Below, piece after piece: positions 1 to 9,808 of a stretch of DNA of 64,000 bases; position 1 is the first letter of the stretch; each line of letters starts with the position of its first letter. The translations under genes were made by a program, and so were the position numbers. This DNA is from Marinitoga aeolica (GTDB taxonomy: Bacteria > Thermotogota > Thermotogae > Petrotogales > Petrotogaceae), in contig NZ_CP069362.1 in the NCBI RefSeq assembly GCF_029910535.1, positions 434,001 through 498,000 on the forward strand. Reading direction: 5' to 3'. The notes beneath the pieces were generated by a model that did not search any database, was not told the origin of the DNA, and worked only from the letters and a program-made list of their open reading frames with translations.

Positions 1-26
1 CTTAAGTAACTTTCGGCTTGAATCAT
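1..26 (-). CDS. rplN: 50S ribosomal protein L14, first codons only (cut by window edge)
   Basis: The last base of the rpsQ stop codon TAA is the first base of an ATG (TAATG overlap). The eight full codons before the edge read MIQAESYL, which matches the well known L14 start (MIQ-ESxLxVADNSGA). L14 follows S17 in the standard S10/spc order, which supports the call. Only the N-terminus is visible. The one-base overlap suggests translational coupling to rpsQ and shows that the fused ribosomal operon continues beyond the window. Confidence 0.8.
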
Positions 27-328
27 TATGCGTCACCCCCAACTTCTTCCACTGTTTCGGGTGTTTCATTATTTTTTTCCGCAAAAATATTCTTTTCAAC
101 TATTCTAATGACTTTCCATGTTTTTGTTTTTGAGTATGGTTTTGTTTCTTCGATTTCTACAATATCCCCTACGCCACATTCATTATTTTCATCATGAGCA
201 TGGAATTTTTTTGATTTTTTAACAAATTTCTTATATATAGGATGTTTTATTTTTCTTTCAACTTTGACAACAACAGTTTTATCCATTTTGTCGCTAACAA
301 CTTCGCCTATTAACGTTTTTTTAGGCAT
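26..328 (-). CDS. rpsQ: 30S ribosomal protein S17
   Basis: S17 is a primary 16S rRNA binding protein of the 30S body. The protein is 100 residues, somewhat longer than the roughly 85-residue mesophilic form. The OB-fold core is recognisable from [20 protein letters not shown] at the start through [19 protein letters not shown]. An acidic tail rich in Glu and Thr accounts for the extra length. It lies 6 bases after rpmC and overlaps the rplN start by one base, in the normal rpmC-rpsQ-rplN order of the S10 operon. The ATG is preceded by a GGAGGT-type ribosome binding site. No unusual regulation is visible here. Confidence 0.97.
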   Translation of the reverse strand: MPKKTLIGEVVSDKMDKTVVVKVERKIKHPIYKKFVKKSKKFHAHDENNECGVGDIVEIEETKPYSKTKTWKVIRIVEKNIFAEKNNETPETVEEVGGDA

Positions 329-334
329 TACTCA

Positions 335-541
335 TTACCTCCTTATACCCAATTCCCTTTGTCTGAGAATTGTTTTTATTCTTGCTATGTCTCTTCTTAC
401 CATCTTTATGGAAGCAGTGTTTTTTATTTGACCTAATTCATGTTGAAATCTCATTTCAAATAATTTTTTCTTCGATTCTTCTAATTTTGCTTTTAATTCA
501 TCATCTGTTAAGTTAATTAATTCTGCTACTTGTTTTTTCAT
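335..541 (-). CDS. rpmC: 50S ribosomal protein L29
   Basis: L29 is a small two-helix protein near the peptide exit tunnel of the 50S subunit. The 68-residue product has the family pattern: a [23 protein letters not shown] helix followed by an [13 protein letters not shown] helix. Its start codon overlaps the end of rplP by four bases (ATGA), the usual sign of coupled translation between L16 and L29. Length and order (rplP-rpmC-rpsQ) are standard. A plus-strand reading frame crosses this gene, but it has no ribosome binding site and is a mirror of the coding sequence. Confidence 0.97.
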   Translation of the reverse strand: MKKQVAELINLTDDELKAKLEESKKKLFEMRFQHELGQIKNTASIKMVRRDIARIKTILRQRELGIRR

Positions 542-966
542 TTTGCTTCCCCCCTTATATGGTACCTGGGTACGATTTTTGTTTTAATAGGTAATTTGGT
601 TGCTGCGTATTCTAGTGCTTCTTTTGCTAATTCTTCGGAAGTTCCAGCAATTTCAAATAAAACTTTTCCAGGTTTTACTACTGCTGTCCATCCTTCTACA
701 TCACCTTTACCTTTACCCATTCTTGTTCCGATTCCTTTTGAAGTTATTGGTTTGTCAGGGAATATTTTTATCCAAATTTTTCCATTTCTTTTTAATGTTC
801 TAACCATTGCTAATCTACATGCTTCAATTTGTTGTGAAGTTATTAAAGCTGGTTCTAATGCTTTTAAACCCCATTCGCCAAAGTCAACTAATGTTCCACC
901 TTTGGCATTACCTTTCATTTTACCTCTTTGGATCTTTCTATATTTATATCTTTTTGGCATTAACAT
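538..966 (-). CDS. rplP: 50S ribosomal protein L16
   Basis: L16 binds near the A site and the peptidyl transferase centre and helps tRNA accommodation. The 142-residue protein shows the family signature from [19 protein letters not shown], through the [19 protein letters not shown] segment, to the basic C-terminus with [11 protein letters not shown]. The chosen ATG has AGGAGGG 11 bases upstream. A second ATG two codons later (MPKRY) is also possible and is closer to the length seen in many bacteria. Downstream it overlaps rpmC by four bases. Confidence 0.97.
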   Translation of the reverse strand: MLMPKRYKYRKIQRGKMKGNAKGGTLVDFGEWGLKALEPALITSQQIEACRLAMVRTLKRNGKIWIKIFPDKPITSKGIGTRMGKGKGDVEGWTAVVKPGKVLFEIAGTSEELAKEALEYAATKLPIKTKIVPRYHIRGEAK

Positions 967-988
967 TTACATCACGCCCTCCTTTAGT

Positions 989-1621
989 TCATAACTGAGT
1001 GTCGCCTTTATAAACCCATACTTTTATTCCAATTGTTCCAGACAATGTTTGTGCTTCAGCTGTTCCATAATCGATGTCTGATCTTAAGGTTTGTAAAGGT
1101 AATCTTCCTTCCATATACCATTCAGTTCTAGCAATTTCAGCACCGTTAAGTCTTCCTGAAACCATAATTTTAATTCCTTTTGCACCCTTCTTCAAAGCAG
1201 CTGATATAGCCCTTTTCATAGCTCTTTTATAAGAAGCTCTTTTTAATATTTGTGCTGAAATATTTTCAGCAATTAACAATGCATTTACTTGAGGGTTTCT
1301 AATTTCATCAATATTGATTCTTACGTTTCTATCGTTAACCATCTTTTCAATTTCTTTCTTTAATCCTTGAATCTCTACACCTTTTCTTCCAATAATTATT
1401 CCAACTCTTACTGCTTTTATTGTAATATTTATTTGTGTTGAGGATGGTCTTTCAATTAATATATCTCCAATTCCTGCTTCATAATATTTATTTTTTATAT
1501 AATCTCTGATTTTTAAATCTTCTTTTAAAAATTCTGCATAATTATCTTCACTAAACCAATTAGCTTTCCATGGTTTTGATATTCCTAACCTAAATCCATA
1601 TGGATGTACTTTTTGACCCAC
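989..1621 (-). CDS. rpsC: 30S ribosomal protein S3
   Basis: S3 sits at the mRNA entry channel of the 30S head and has helicase activity with S4 and S5. The protein has an N-terminal [13 protein letters not shown], a central KH domain with the [10 protein letters not shown] motif, and the C-terminal domain ending in [13 protein letters not shown]. The start chosen is the GTG that gives MGQKVHP. It lies 8 bases after the GAGGTG ribosome binding site, while an ATG two codons upstream is too close to that site. Product length is 210 residues, normal for the family. It lies between rplV and rplP with short spacers. Confidence 0.95.
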   Translation of the reverse strand: MGQKVHPYGFRLGISKPWKANWFSEDNYAEFLKEDLKIRDYIKNKYYEAGIGDILIERPSSTQINITIKAVRVGIIIGRKGVEIQGLKKEIEKMVNDRNVRINIDEIRNPQVNALLIAENISAQILKRASYKRAMKRAISAALKKGAKGIKIMVSGRLNGAEIARTEWYMEGRLPLQTLRSDIDYGTAEAQTLSGTIGIKVWVYKGDTQL

Positions 1622-1633
1622 GGACATTCCACC

Positions 1634-2086
1634 TCACTTCTGAGATTTTAACTCTTTTTCTTTTTCTCTGTCTCTAACTACAACAGTAATATGTGCCAAC
1701 CTTTTTTGTAAAATATCTGCTCTTCCTCTTCCTCTTGGCCATAATCTTTTCATTCTTGGACCATCATTTACATATACTTCAGCAACATATAAATCATCAG
1801 CATTTAAACCAAAGTTATTTTCAGCATTTGCAATTGCAGATACTAATATTTTATATGTTAATCTTGCAGCTTTTTTAGGACTAAACATTAATATCTGTAA
1901 AGCTTCATCTACATTTTTTCCTCTAATTGCATTAACAACTGATCTTGCTTTTTTAGGGGAAATTCTTAAGTATTTTGCTGTAGCTCTTGCTTCAATCTTT
2001 GGCTGTGCTGCTTCAGCTTCTTTTCTTATTTTATGAAAAACTGATCTTTTCAATCTTTTACCATCTTGAACTCTTGATACAGCCAT
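1634..2086 (-). CDS. rplV: 50S ribosomal protein L22
   Basis: L22 contacts all six 23S rRNA domains, and its beta hairpin lines the exit tunnel. The core [20 protein letters not shown] and the hairpin region [17 protein letters not shown] are clear. At 150 residues it is longer than the roughly 110 of E. coli because of a basic N-terminal extension of about 35 residues and a charged tail. Extended L22 proteins are typical of Thermotogales. The start is the ATG giving MAVSRVQDG, 7 bases after a GAGGAGGG site. The frame is open six codons further upstream, but that would place the start inside the ribosome binding site. Confidence 0.95.
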   Translation of the reverse strand: MAVSRVQDGKRLKRSVFHKIRKEAEAAQPKIEARATAKYLRISPKKARSVVNAIRGKNVDEALQILMFSPKKAARLTYKILVSAIANAENNFGLNADDLYVAEVYVNDGPRMKRLWPRGRGRADILQKRLAHITVVVRDREKEKELKSQK

Positions 2087-2100
2087 AGTTACGTCCCTCC

Positions 2101-2385
2101 TCATTTCACCTTACCTTTTTTAGCCTTCTTGTCAGCATGACCACCAAATCTTCTTGTTGGTGCAAACTCACCTAATCTATGTCCAATCATGTGTTCTGTT
2201 ATATAAACAGGTATATGTTTCATACCGTTATGTACAGCAATTGTATGTCCAATCATTTCAGGTAAAATCATAGAAGCTCTGCTCCAGGTTTTTATTACCT
2301 TTTTTTCGCCTTTTTCATTCAATTCTCTTACCTTTTTCAACAGACTTGGGTGTACATAAGGCCCTTTCTTTAATGATCTACTCAC
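2101..2385 (-). CDS. rpsS: 30S ribosomal protein S19
   Basis: S19 binds the 30S head with S13 and contacts the 50S subunit. The protein begins [16 protein letters not shown] and contains the family block [20 protein letters not shown] and [13 protein letters not shown]. The correct start is GTG at 2385, eight bases after an unusually G-rich ribosome binding site (TAGGGGG). A GTG three codons upstream overlaps that site and is unlikely. The product is 94 residues, standard length. The G-rich site is noteworthy because the small-RNA candidate at 22748-22824 carries a perfect seven-base complement to it. Confidence 0.95.
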   Translation of the reverse strand: MSRSLKKGPYVHPSLLKKVRELNEKGEKKVIKTWSRASMILPEMIGHTIAVHNGMKHIPVYITEHMIGHRLGEFAPTRRFGGHADKKAKKGKVK

Positions 2386-2402
2386 TAACAGCACCCCCTA
2401 GG

Positions 2403-3227
2403 TTACTTTTTTCTTCTTCTTACTATAAATTTATCTGATTTTCTCTTACCACGTCTTGTTTTAAATCCTTTTGCAGGTGTTCCCCATGGACTTCTTGGAA
2501 TATGACCTTTACTTGCACCTTCACCACCGCCCATTGGGTGATCAACTGGGTTCATAGCCATACCTCTTACATGAGGCTTTTTCCCTAACCATCTTGTTCT
2601 ACCTGCTTTACCAAATACTTCATTTATATGATCTTCATTTCCAACCATTCCTATTGTAGCCATACATTTTACGTGAACTCTTCTTAATTCGCTTGATGGC
2701 ATTCTTAATAATGCATAATTCCCTTCTTTTGCCATTAATTGTGCATATGTTCCAGCTGATCTGGCTATTTTTGCACCTTTTCCAGGTTCAAACTCTATAT
2801 TATGAACAATTGTACCTACTGGAATATTTTCTAATGGCAATGCATTTCCAGGTTTTATTTCTGCATTTGGTCCTGATGTTAATTCTTCTCCAACTTTTAT
2901 TCCTTTTGGAGCTAAAATATATCTTTTTTCACCATCTGCATATACTAATAAAGCAATTCTTGCACTTCTGTTTGGATCATATTCAATAGATACAACTTTT
3001 GCTGGAATTCCAAATTTTTCCCTTTTGAAATCTATAACCCTGTATCTTCTTTTATGTCCACCACCTCTATGTCTCATTGTTACTCTACCATATGAGTTTC
3101 TACCACCTGATTTTTTGAGAGGTTGTATTAAAGATTTTTCCGGGGCGGACTTTGTAATTTCTGAAAAATCAGTGATTATCATAAATCTCCTTGAAGGAGT
3201 TGTTGGTTTAAATTTTTTGAGACCCAT
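2403..3227 (-). CDS. rplB: 50S ribosomal protein L2
   Basis: L2 is a core 50S protein needed for subunit association and peptidyl transferase activity. The 274-residue product has the N-terminal [16 protein letters not shown], the RNA-binding [20 protein letters not shown] block, and the conserved [18 protein letters not shown] segment containing the functionally important His. It ends in a basic tail. Length matches the bacterial family (about 274-278). The ATG follows a GAGAGGTG site. It sits between rplW and rpsS in the normal S10 order. Confidence 0.98.
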   Translation of the reverse strand: MGLKKFKPTTPSRRFMIITDFSEITKSAPEKSLIQPLKKSGGRNSYGRVTMRHRGGGHKRRYRVIDFKREKFGIPAKVVSIEYDPNRSARIALLVYADGEKRYILAPKGIKVGEELTSGPNAEIKPGNALPLENIPVGTIVHNIEFEPGKGAKIARSAGTYAQLMAKEGNYALLRMPSSELRRVHVKCMATIGMVGNEDHINEVFGKAGRTRWLGKKPHVRGMAMNPVDHPMGGGEGASKGHIPRSPWGTPAKGFKTRRGKRKSDKFIVRRRKK

Positions 3228-3243
3228 TCTTACTCACCTCTCC

Positions 3244-3543
3244 TTATAAATTACCTTGAAGCTCTTTTATAACGTATCCTTCAGCTAATTTAACTATTGC
3301 TTTTTTCCATGCTCTTGTTTTTCCTTCAAATCTTCCTAATCTTTTTGGTTTTGGTTTTACATTCATTACATAAACCTTTTCCACTTTTACATTAAATATA
3401 TCCTCAACAGCTTTTTTTATTTCTGGCTTTGTTGCATCTTTTGCTACTTCAAAAGTGTATTTATTCTCACTCATTAACATGTATGTTTTTTCTGTGAGGA
3501 CCGGCCTTATTATTATGTCATAATTAAATTGTTTTCTATCCAT
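3244..3543 (-). CDS. rplW: 50S ribosomal protein L23
   Basis: L23 lies at the polypeptide exit and is the docking site for trigger factor and the signal recognition particle. The 99-residue protein has YDIIIRPVLTEKTYMLMSEN, the KPEIKKAVEDIFNVKVEKV helix-strand region, and the flexible loop with KRLGRFEGKTRAWKKAIV. Its start overlaps the last base of the rplD stop codon (TAATG), suggesting coupled translation. Length and gene order are standard. Confidence 0.97.
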   Translation of the reverse strand: MDRKQFNYDIIIRPVLTEKTYMLMSENKYTFEVAKDATKPEIKKAVEDIFNVKVEKVYVMNVKPKPKRLGRFEGKTRAWKKAIVKLAEGYVIKELQGNL

Positions 3544-4220
3544 TAGCCGAGCACCTCCTCAATCTTTGCTACAGTATCTTTTGTAAGAATTACCTTTTCG
3601 TTGTTTACTATATCGAATACATTTAATCCGTCGACATTAACTTTCTTTCCATCTTTTCCTTGATTTGGATTATCTGCAATAATAACCTTAACTCCCGGAA
3701 TATTTCTTGCTGATAATTTAACATTGATATATTCTTCTTTTTTCCATGGTAATACAATTAAAGTTTTTGTATTTTCGAATCCAAAATTCTTTAAAATTTC
3801 TTTCATCGATTTTGTTCTTGGTTTTTCAAAAGTTAAATCATCTATTACCAATAAGTTATTTTCTTTTACTCTTACACTTAACGCGGATCTTAATGCTAAT
3901 CTTTTCATTTTTTTAGTTAATTTCTTTGACCAATCTCTTGGTTTTGGTCCAAATGTAACTCCACCATGTCTCCATAATGGTGATCTTGTTGAACCTGCTC
4001 TTGCTCTACCTGTGTGTTTTTGAGACCATGGTTTTCTTCCTCCGCCTCTTACTTCAGCTCTTGTCTTTGTTGAAGCAGTTCCTCTTCTTCTGTTTGTTAA
4101 TTGCATATCAACGTATCTGTATAAAAGATCCATATTTGGTTCGATTGAAAAAATAGAGTCTTTAACTTCTATTGTTCCAATCTTTTCACCTTTAACTGAA
4201 TAAAGGTCTAATTGAGCCAT
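3543..4220 (-). CDS. rplD: 50S ribosomal protein L4
   Basis: L4 is an early assembly protein whose extended loop reaches the exit tunnel. In E. coli it also represses its own operon by transcription and translation control. The 225-residue product shows [20 protein letters not shown] and [20 protein letters not shown] of the long loop and the C-terminal [10 protein letters not shown] alpha/beta core. It is located between rplC and rplW, overlapping the latter by one base. Whether L4 autoregulates here is unknown, but the hairpin before rpsJ would be the place to look. Confidence 0.97.
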   Translation of the reverse strand: MAQLDLYSVKGEKIGTIEVKDSIFSIEPNMDLLYRYVDMQLTNRRRGTASTKTRAEVRGGGRKPWSQKHTGRARAGSTRSPLWRHGGVTFGPKPRDWSKKLTKKMKRLALRSALSVRVKENNLLVIDDLTFEKPRTKSMKEILKNFGFENTKTLIVLPWKKEEYINVKLSARNIPGVKVIIADNPNQGKDGKKVNVDGLNVFDIVNNEKVILTKDTVAKIEEVLG

Positions 4221-4254
4221 TTCCTTTTACCTCCTCGTTCTTCATTTTCGGGGC

Positions 4255-4878
4255 TTACTTTTTTATTGCTTCTCTGATTATTAATAATCCACCCCTCGCA
4301 CCTGGAACTCCACCTTTAACTGCTATAAGGTTATTTTCTTTATCTATTTTTACAACTTCTGAGTTTAATACTGTTACTTTTTCATTTCCATATTGCCCGA
4401 ACATTTTTTTACCTTTAAATACTTTTGCTGGTTCTGTATGGTTACCAGTTGAACCTAATGCTCTGTGGAATTTTGAACCGTGTGTTTTTCTACCTCCGCC
4501 AAAATTCCATCTTTTCATTGCACCTGTGTAACCTCTACCTTTTGACCAACCTGTTACATCAATTTTTTCTCCTTCTTCAAAAACTGTTACATCAATAACT
4601 TGTCCAATCTCATAAGCATCTACATCTTCGACTTTGAATTCTTTTAAAACTCTCATTGGTTTTACTCCAGCTTTCTTAAAAATTCCAAGTTTTGGTTTAT
4701 TTACTTTATGTTCTTTTAATTCTTCAAAACCAACTTGAATAGCTGTGTAACCATCTTTTTCTTCTGTTTTCTTTTGTACTACAACACATGGTCCAGCTTT
4801 AATAACTGTGACCGGGATGGCTTTCCCATCTTTATAAACTCTTGTCATACCTACTTTTCTTCCTAAAATACCCTTCAT
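4255..4878 (-). CDS. rplC: 50S ribosomal protein L3
   Basis: L3 starts 50S assembly and its central extension reaches the peptidyl transferase centre. The protein begins MKGILGRKVGMTRVYKDGK and contains the conserved extension WNFGGGRKTHGSKFHRALGS with the glutamine/glycine-rich MFGQYGNEKVTV block. Length is 207 residues, normal for bacteria. The ATG is preceded by GGAGGTGAATTAGC. It lies between rpsJ and rplD as expected. Confidence 0.98.
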   Translation of the reverse strand: MKGILGRKVGMTRVYKDGKAIPVTVIKAGPCVVVQKKTEEKDGYTAIQVGFEELKEHKVNKPKLGIFKKAGVKPMRVLKEFKVEDVDAYEIGQVIDVTVFEEGEKIDVTGWSKGRGYTGAMKRWNFGGGRKTHGSKFHRALGSTGNHTEPAKVFKGKKMFGQYGNEKVTVLNSEVVKIDKENNLIAVKGGVPGARGGLLIIREAIKK

Positions 4879-4908
4879 GCTAATTCACCTCCAGAGCCCG
4901 ATCAAAAA

Positions 4909-5217
4909 TTAAGCTTTCATATCTACTGATACACCTGATGGTAATTGTATCTTTAATAGTTGTGTAACTGTTTCTTGAGTTGCATCGTAAATATAAATAA
5001 CTCTTTTATGTACTCTTTTTTCAAATTGTTCTCTTGAATAATTGTATTTATGTGGTGATCTGATTACTGTATAAATTGTTTTTTCTGTTGGTAATGGAAT
5101 AGGTCCAGAAACCTTTGCATTACTTTGTTTTACTGCATCAATAATCTTTTGAGCAGATTCATCTAACAATCTATGATCATAAGATTTTAATCTTATTTTG
5201 ATCAATTTCTTTGCCAT
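4909..5217 (-). CDS. rpsJ: 30S ribosomal protein S10 (NusE)
   Basis: S10 is part of the 30S head and, as NusE, joins NusB in transcription antitermination of rRNA operons. The 102-residue protein has [20 protein letters not shown], the loop [20 protein letters not shown]-like region (here [16 protein letters not shown]), and [15 protein letters not shown]. The start has an AAAGGAGGG site. The gene opens the S10 section of the fused operon and is separated from tuf by 88 bases holding a hairpin and a possible internal promoter. Confidence 0.97.
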   Translation of the reverse strand: MAKKLIKIRLKSYDHRLLDESAQKIIDAVKQSNAKVSGPIPLPTEKTIYTVIRSPHKYNYSREQFEKRVHKRVIYIYDATQETVTQLLKIQLPSGVSVDMKA

Positions 5218-5237
5218 ATAAACCCTCCTTTAAGCAT

Positions 5238-5295
5238 TTAGCAAAGGGAGCGTGGAAGCTCCCCGATTTTATATTTTATAGTAAAAACTTTGCAA
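5238..5295 (-). promoter_or_regulatory. Structured tuf-rpsJ spacer with hairpin and possible internal promoter
   Basis: On the minus strand, GGGAGC (5263-5258) can pair with GCTCCC (5251-5246) around a six-base loop. An outer arm GCAAA (5293-5289) can pair with TTTGC (5245-5241). The inner hairpin is GC-rich in an AT-rich genome and sits about 25 bases before the rpsJ start. A TTGCAA (5295-5290) and TATAAA (5273-5268) 16 bases apart could be a weak promoter, in which case the transcript would begin at the hairpin. It lacks a U-run, so it is not a simple terminator. A regulatory role is inferred. Confidence 0.4.
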
Positions 5296-5305
5296 AAAGA
5301 TTTTA

Positions 5306-6505
5306 TTATTCTACTATTTCTGTAACAACACCTGCACCAACTGTTCTTCCACCTTCACGAACAGCAAATCTCATGTTCTTTTCTAAAGCTACAGGGTAAA
5401 TTAATTCTACTGTTGTTACAATGTTGTCACCTGGCATTACCATTTCTGCTCCACCATCAAATTCTAATAATGTACCTGTAACATCAGCTGTTCTAATGTA
5501 GAATTGTGGTCTGTAACCTTTTTTGAATGGAGTATGTCTTCCTCCTTCTTCTTTCTTTAATACATAAATTTGTGCTTTGAATTTTTTATGTGGTGTAATT
5601 GATCCTGGTTTTGCTAATACTTGACCTCTCCATACTTCATCTTTGTCAATACCTCTTAATAAACAACCTACGTTGTCACCAGCAATACCTTCATCTAATA
5701 ATTTTCTGAACATTTCTACACCAGTTACAACTGTTTTTCTTATTTCATCTGTCATACCAACGATTTCTACTTCATCACCTGGGTGGATAGCTCCTCTTTC
5801 GATTCTTCCTGTAACAACTGTACCTCTACCTGTGATTGAGAATACATCTTCAACAGGCATTAAGAATGGTTGATCTACTGGTCTTTGTGGTTCTGGGAAG
5901 TAGCTATCTACTGCATCCATTAATTCGTATATTTTTTGTACCCATGGATCGTCTTGAGAATCTGCTTCTAATGCTTTTAATGCAGAACCTTTAATTACAG
6001 GAACTTCATCTCCTGGGAATTCGTATTGACTTAACAATTCTCTTACTTCCATTTCAACTAATTCAATAATTTCTTCGTCGTCAACCATATCTGTTTTATT
6101 TATAAATACAACAATTGCAGGAACGTTAACTTGTCTTGATAACAATACGTGTTCTCTTGTTTGTGGCATAACACCATCTGTTGCTGCAACAACCAAAATA
6201 GCACCGTCCATCTGTGCAGCACCTGTGATCATGTTTTTGATGTAGTCAGCGTGACCTGGACAGTCGATATGTGCGTAGTGTCTGTTATCTGTTTCGTATT
6301 CAACGTGTGCGATATTAATTGTTATACCTCTAGCTTTTTCTTCTGGAGCTTTATCGATTTGTTCAAATGGTGTGAAATCTGCATATCCTTTCATTGCTAA
6401 TGATTTTGTAATAGCTGCTGTTAATGTTGTTTTACCGTGGTCGATATGTCCGATAGTACCAATGTTCATATGTGGTTTACTTCTGACGAACTTTTCTTTT
6501 GCCAT
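5306..6505 (-). CDS. tuf: Translation elongation factor Tu
   Basis: EF-Tu is the GTPase that carries aminoacyl-tRNA to the ribosome. The 399-residue protein has the G1 loop GHIDHGKT at residues 19-26, the DCPGH switch region with the catalytic His, and NKTD for guanine recognition. It is followed by domains 2 and 3 with the [13 protein letters not shown] and [13 protein letters not shown] blocks. All key residues are present and length is normal. It lies directly after fusA (33-base gap) as in the classic str operon, but here the S10 genes continue downstream. Confidence 0.99.
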   Translation of the reverse strand: MAKEKFVRSKPHMNIGTIGHIDHGKTTLTAAITKSLAMKGYADFTPFEQIDKAPEEKARGITINIAHVEYETDNRHYAHIDCPGHADYIKNMITGAAQMDGAILVVAATDGVMPQTREHVLLSRQVNVPAIVVFINKTDMVDDEEIIELVEMEVRELLSQYEFPGDEVPVIKGSALKALEADSQDDPWVQKIYELMDAVDSYFPEPQRPVDQPFLMPVEDVFSITGRGTVVTGRIERGAIHPGDEVEIVGMTDEIRKTVVTGVEMFRKLLDEGIAGDNVGCLLRGIDKDEVWRGQVLAKPGSITPHKKFKAQIYVLKKEEGGRHTPFKKGYRPQFYIRTADVTGTLLEFDGGAEMVMPGDNIVTTVELIYPVALEKNMRFAVREGGRTVGAGVVTEIVE

Positions 6506-6538
6506 TTTTTTCCCTCCTCTATCTTTTGTGATGCTTTA

Positions 6539-8617
6539 TTATTTATTTATTATTTTCTCTGCTACTGAAGAAGGAACTTCTTCATAATGAGAGAATTGAA
6601 TTGATTGTGTAGCTCTACCTTGAGATAATGATCTTAACACTGTAGCATATCCAAATAATTCTGATAATGGAACCAATGAATGAATTAATCTTGTATTTGT
6701 ATTTCCTACATTTTCAAATCCTTCGATTCTTCCTCTTCTTGAATTTAAATCAGCAATAATATCACCCATGTATTCTTCTGGCGTTGTGATATCAACTTTC
6801 ATTATAGGTTCTAATAATACAGGATTTGCTTTTTTAGCTGCGTCTTTTAATGCCATAGAACCTGCAATTTTAAATGCCATTTCAGAAGAGTCAACTTCGT
6901 GATATGATCCATCGTATAATGTTGCTTTGATTCCAACCATTGGGTACCCTGCGAGAATACCTGATTGCATCGCTTCTCTTATACCAGCTTCAACAGCAGG
7001 GATATATTCCTTAGGAATTATACCACCAACGATCTTATCTTCAAATTCCAATACTTTTGTATTATCAATAGGTTCAATCTTAATCTTAACGTGACCATAT
7101 TGACCTCTACCACCAGATTGTCTAATATATTTTGTTTCTACATCTGCTGTTCCCCTAATTGTTTCTCTATATGCAACTTGTGGCTGTCCTACTTTTACTC
7201 CAACTTTAAATTCTCTCTTTAATCTATCTACGATAATTTCTAAATGTAATTCTCCCATTCCAGAAAGAATTGTTTCTCCTGTTTCATGATCAAGTTTAAC
7301 ATTTAAACTTGGATCTTCTTCAGTTAGTGCTTGCAATGCTTTAGATAATTTAGCTTCATCATTCTTTGTTTCTGGTTCAATAGAAAGTGATATAACTGGT
7401 TCAGGAAATTCTAATTTTTCTAATACAATTTCTTCATTTTCATCCGTTAACGTATCACCTGTAGTTGTGTTTTTCAAACCAATTATAGCTACTATATCTC
7501 CTGCTCTGATATAATCTACTTCTTCTCTTTGATCTGAGTGCATGAATAATAATCTTGAAACTCTTTCTTTTTTGCCTTTTGTGCTATTTTTTACATAACT
7601 TCCTTTTTGTAATTTACCAGAATATACTCTAGCAAATGTTAATTTACCAACAAATGGATCTACCATAATTTTAAATGCCAAGGCGACAAAAGGACCATTT
7701 TCATCTGGATGTAGTTCCTTTACAAATTCACCAGTTCTTTCGTCATAAGCTTTAACAGGAGGTAAATCTAATGGTGATGGTAAATAATCTACTATTGCAT
7801 CTAATACTGGTTGGACACCTTTATTTTTAAAGGATGTTCCACATACAACTGGAACAAATGCACCTTCTATAGTACCTTTCCTAATAGCAGCTTTAATTTT
7901 ATCTTCAGGAATTTCTTCACCTTCAAAGAATAATTCCATAATTTCTTCATCATATTCTGAAATAGCCGTGATTAAATCTTCTCTATATTGCTCTGCTTTT
8001 GCTATTAAATCTTCTGGTATATCCCTATATTCATATTGTGCTCCATCTTCACTAATCCAATAAACTGCTTTCATTTTTACTAAATCAACAACACCTTCAA
8101 AATCTGCTTCAGCCCCAATTGGAATTTGTAGTGGTAATGGATTAGTACCTAATTTATCAATCATTGTTTGAACTGCGTTATAAAAGTCTGCCCCAAGTTT
8201 GTCCATTTTGTTCATATAAGCAACTCTTGGAACATGATATCTGTCTGCTTGTCTCCAAACAGTTTCTGATTGTGGTTCAACACCAACTTGAGCGTCAAAT
8301 ACCGCAACTGCACCATCTAATACTCTTAATGCTCTTTCAACTTCAACTGTAAAATCCACGTGACCGGGTGTATCAATGATATTAATCCTATGATCTCTCC
8401 AGAAACATGTCGTAGCAGCTGAAGTAATTGTAATACCTCTTTCTTTCTCTTGTTCCATCCAGTCCATTGTAGCAGTTCCGTCATCAACAGAACCTAATTT
8501 ATGTTTTTTACCTGTATAGAACAAAATCCTTTCTGTAGTTGTCGTTTTACCCGCATCTATGTGTGCAATAATTCCTATATTTCTTGTTTTATTTAAAGCA
8601 TATAACCGCTCTTTCAA
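6539..8617 (-). CDS. fusA: Translation elongation factor G
   Basis: EF-G is the translocation GTPase. The 692-residue protein has the P loop AHIDAGKT at residues 18-25, the DTPGH motif, NKMDK, and then domains II-V including the domain IV loop region typical of EF-G ([12 protein letters not shown] and [13 protein letters not shown]). The start is TTG, six bases after GGAGGG; no ATG or GTG fits better. It lies in the str order rpsG-fusA-tuf. A second EF-G-like protein is encoded at 41148-43232. This one is the canonical translation factor by context and sequence. Confidence 0.98.
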   Translation of the reverse strand: MKERLYALNKTRNIGIIAHIDAGKTTTTERILFYTGKKHKLGSVDDGTATMDWMEQEKERGITITSAATTCFWRDHRINIIDTPGHVDFTVEVERALRVLDGAVAVFDAQVGVEPQSETVWRQADRYHVPRVAYMNKMDKLGADFYNAVQTMIDKLGTNPLPLQIPIGAEADFEGVVDLVKMKAVYWISEDGAQYEYRDIPEDLIAKAEQYREDLITAISEYDEEIMELFFEGEEIPEDKIKAAIRKGTIEGAFVPVVCGTSFKNKGVQPVLDAIVDYLPSPLDLPPVKAYDERTGEFVKELHPDENGPFVALAFKIMVDPFVGKLTFARVYSGKLQKGSYVKNSTKGKKERVSRLLFMHSDQREEVDYIRAGDIVAIIGLKNTTTGDTLTDENEEIVLEKLEFPEPVISLSIEPETKNDEAKLSKALQALTEEDPSLNVKLDHETGETILSGMGELHLEIIVDRLKREFKVGVKVGQPQVAYRETIRGTADVETKYIRQSGGRGQYGHVKIKIEPIDNTKVLEFEDKIVGGIIPKEYIPAVEAGIREAMQSGILAGYPMVGIKATLYDGSYHEVDSSEMAFKIAGSMALKDAAKKANPVLLEPIMKVDITTPEEYMGDIIADLNSRRGRIEGFENVGNTNTRLIHSLVPLSELFGYATVLRSLSQGRATQSIQFSHYEEVPSSVAEKIINK

Positions 8618-8637
8618 AACAATCCCTCCTCAAAAAA

Positions 8638-9105
8638 TTACCAGCGGTAATGTGCAAAAGCCTTATTGGCTTCAGCCATTTTATGTACATCGTCTCTTTT
8701 CTTAACTGCTGCACCAACACCATTATAAGCATCGATTAATTCTTGAGCTAATTTTTCTTTCATTGGTCTTCCAGATTTATCTCTAGCAGCTTTAACAATC
8801 CATCTCAAAGCCAAAGAAATAGCTCTATCCTCTGGAACTTCAAATGGTACCTGGTAAGTAGCACCACCCACCCTTCTTGGTCTGACTTCTATTAATGGTC
8901 TAACATTTTCAACTGCTTGATGATAAACTTCTAATGGATCTTTTTCTAATTTTTCTTTAATTATGTCAAATGCACCATATACAATTGATTGTGCAACAGT
9001 TTTTTTACCGTCTTTCATAATTCTAACAACTAATTTAGAAACCAAAGTATCATTATATATTGGATCAGGAGTTACTGGTCTCTTTGAAGCCCTTCTTCTT
9101 CTCAT
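8638..9105 (-). CDS. rpsG: 30S ribosomal protein S7
   Basis: S7 nucleates assembly of the 30S head and binds at the E site. The 155-residue product begins [15 protein letters not shown] and shows [19 protein letters not shown], the [20 protein letters not shown] beta-hairpin segment and [17 protein letters not shown]. Length is standard. The ATG follows an AAGGAGG site, 12 bases after rpsL. In E. coli S7 represses the str operon by binding between rpsL and rpsG. The spacer here is too short (12 bases) for the same structure. Confidence 0.98.
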   Translation of the reverse strand: MRRRRASKRPVTPDPIYNDTLVSKLVVRIMKDGKKTVAQSIVYGAFDIIKEKLEKDPLEVYHQAVENVRPLIEVRPRRVGGATYQVPFEVPEDRAISLALRWIVKAARDKSGRPMKEKLAQELIDAYNGVGAAVKKRDDVHKMAEANKAFAHYRW

Positions 9106-9117
9106 TTATTTACCTCC

Positions 9118-9492
9118 TTACTTCTTAGGTCTTTTTGTTCCATATTTACTTCTGCTTTGTTTTCTTCCTTCTACACCAGCTGTATCTAATGTACCTCTAA
9201 TTATTTTATATCTTACACCTGGCAAGTCTTTAACCCTTCCACCTCTTATTAATACGTTTGAGTGTTCTTGTAGGTTGTGGCCTTCACCTGGAATATATGC
9301 TGTAACTTCAATTCCATTTGAAAGTCTTACCCTGGCTATCTTTCTCAAAGCCGAATTAGGTTTTTTAGGTGTCATAGTTGAAACCCTTACACATACTCCT
9401 CTTTTTTGAGGATTGCTTTGCAACGCTGGTGACTTTGATTTTTTCTTGATTTGCTTTCTTCCGTATCTTACAAGTTGATTTATAGTTGGCAT
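9118..9492 (-). CDS. rpsL: 30S ribosomal protein S12
   Basis: S12 lies at the decoding centre and determines streptomycin response. The protein starts [14 protein letters not shown] and contains [15 protein letters not shown] with the conserved Lys and the [25 protein letters not shown] loop. At 124 residues it has normal length. The start is the ATG at 9492 behind AAAGGAGGAATAG. The reading frame runs 25 codons further upstream, but that stretch is the promoter and leader and has no homology to S12. It is the first gene of the fused str-S10 operon. Confidence 0.98.
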   Translation of the reverse strand: MPTINQLVRYGRKQIKKKSKSPALQSNPQKRGVCVRVSTMTPKKPNSALRKIARVRLSNGIEVTAYIPGEGHNLQEHSNVLIRGGRVKDLPGVRYKIIRGTLDTAGVEGRKQSRSKYGTKRPKK

Positions 9493-9538
9493 AGTATTTT
9501 CTATTCCTCCTTTCAATATTTTAAAAAATACCAAGTGT

Positions 9539-9567
9539 ATTTTACCGCAGGTCATTTTAATTTTCAA
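9539..9567 (-). promoter_or_regulatory. Promoter P2 of the str-S10 operon
   Basis: The minus strand reads TTGAAA (9567-9562), a spacer of exactly 17 bases, then TAAAAT (9544-9539). This is a good sigma70-type promoter. Transcription would begin near 9532, about 40 bases upstream of the rpsL start codon, leaving a short leader with the ribosome binding site. The -35 box lies inside an AT-rich palindrome (TTTTAATTGAAAATTAAAA). Confidence 0.65.
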
Positions 9568-9775
9568 TTAAAATGTTGTGATAATTTTGTGAAGTTACAG
9601 GTATGTTAAGTCGTATTTTTCGCATAATATCAATATTTTAAGACAATGCATATTTCCCTATTTTTTCTAAATAGCTTTATTAGACCATTTTAGTTTTTTT
9701 AATATAAAAAATCTTTTCTTATATATTCTATTTTACCCGTTTTATACAAAAATAGCTTTATTATTTTGTTACGAT
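9568..9775 (-). other. Long AT-rich leader between promoters P1 and P2 of the str-S10 operon
   Basis: About 210 bases separate the two promoters. There is no convincing gene. An 18-codon frame on the minus strand (9651-9595, starting MHCLKILILC) has a modest AGGG upstream and could be a leader peptide, but the evidence is weak. No strong terminator or GC-rich fold was seen. It would be transcribed from P1 only. Confidence 0.3.
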
Positions 9776-9804
9776 ATAATACACGGTTTTGGGTGTTCTG
9801 TTAA
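9776..9804 (-). promoter_or_regulatory. Promoter P1 of the str-S10 operon
   Basis: The minus strand reads TTAACA (9804-9799), 17 bases, TATTAT (9781-9776), a near-consensus sigma70 promoter. It begins only five bases past the end of the preceding gene and lies about 285 bases upstream of rpsL. With P2 it would give the operon two start points, one with a long leader. Confidence 0.6.
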
Positions 9805-9808
9805 AAAA

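Noticed and set aside
530-994. 154-codon plus-strand frame opposite rplP
   Set aside because: It mirrors the ribosomal protein gene, has no ribosome binding site and encodes an odd hydrophobic sequence. The minus-strand gene is certain.
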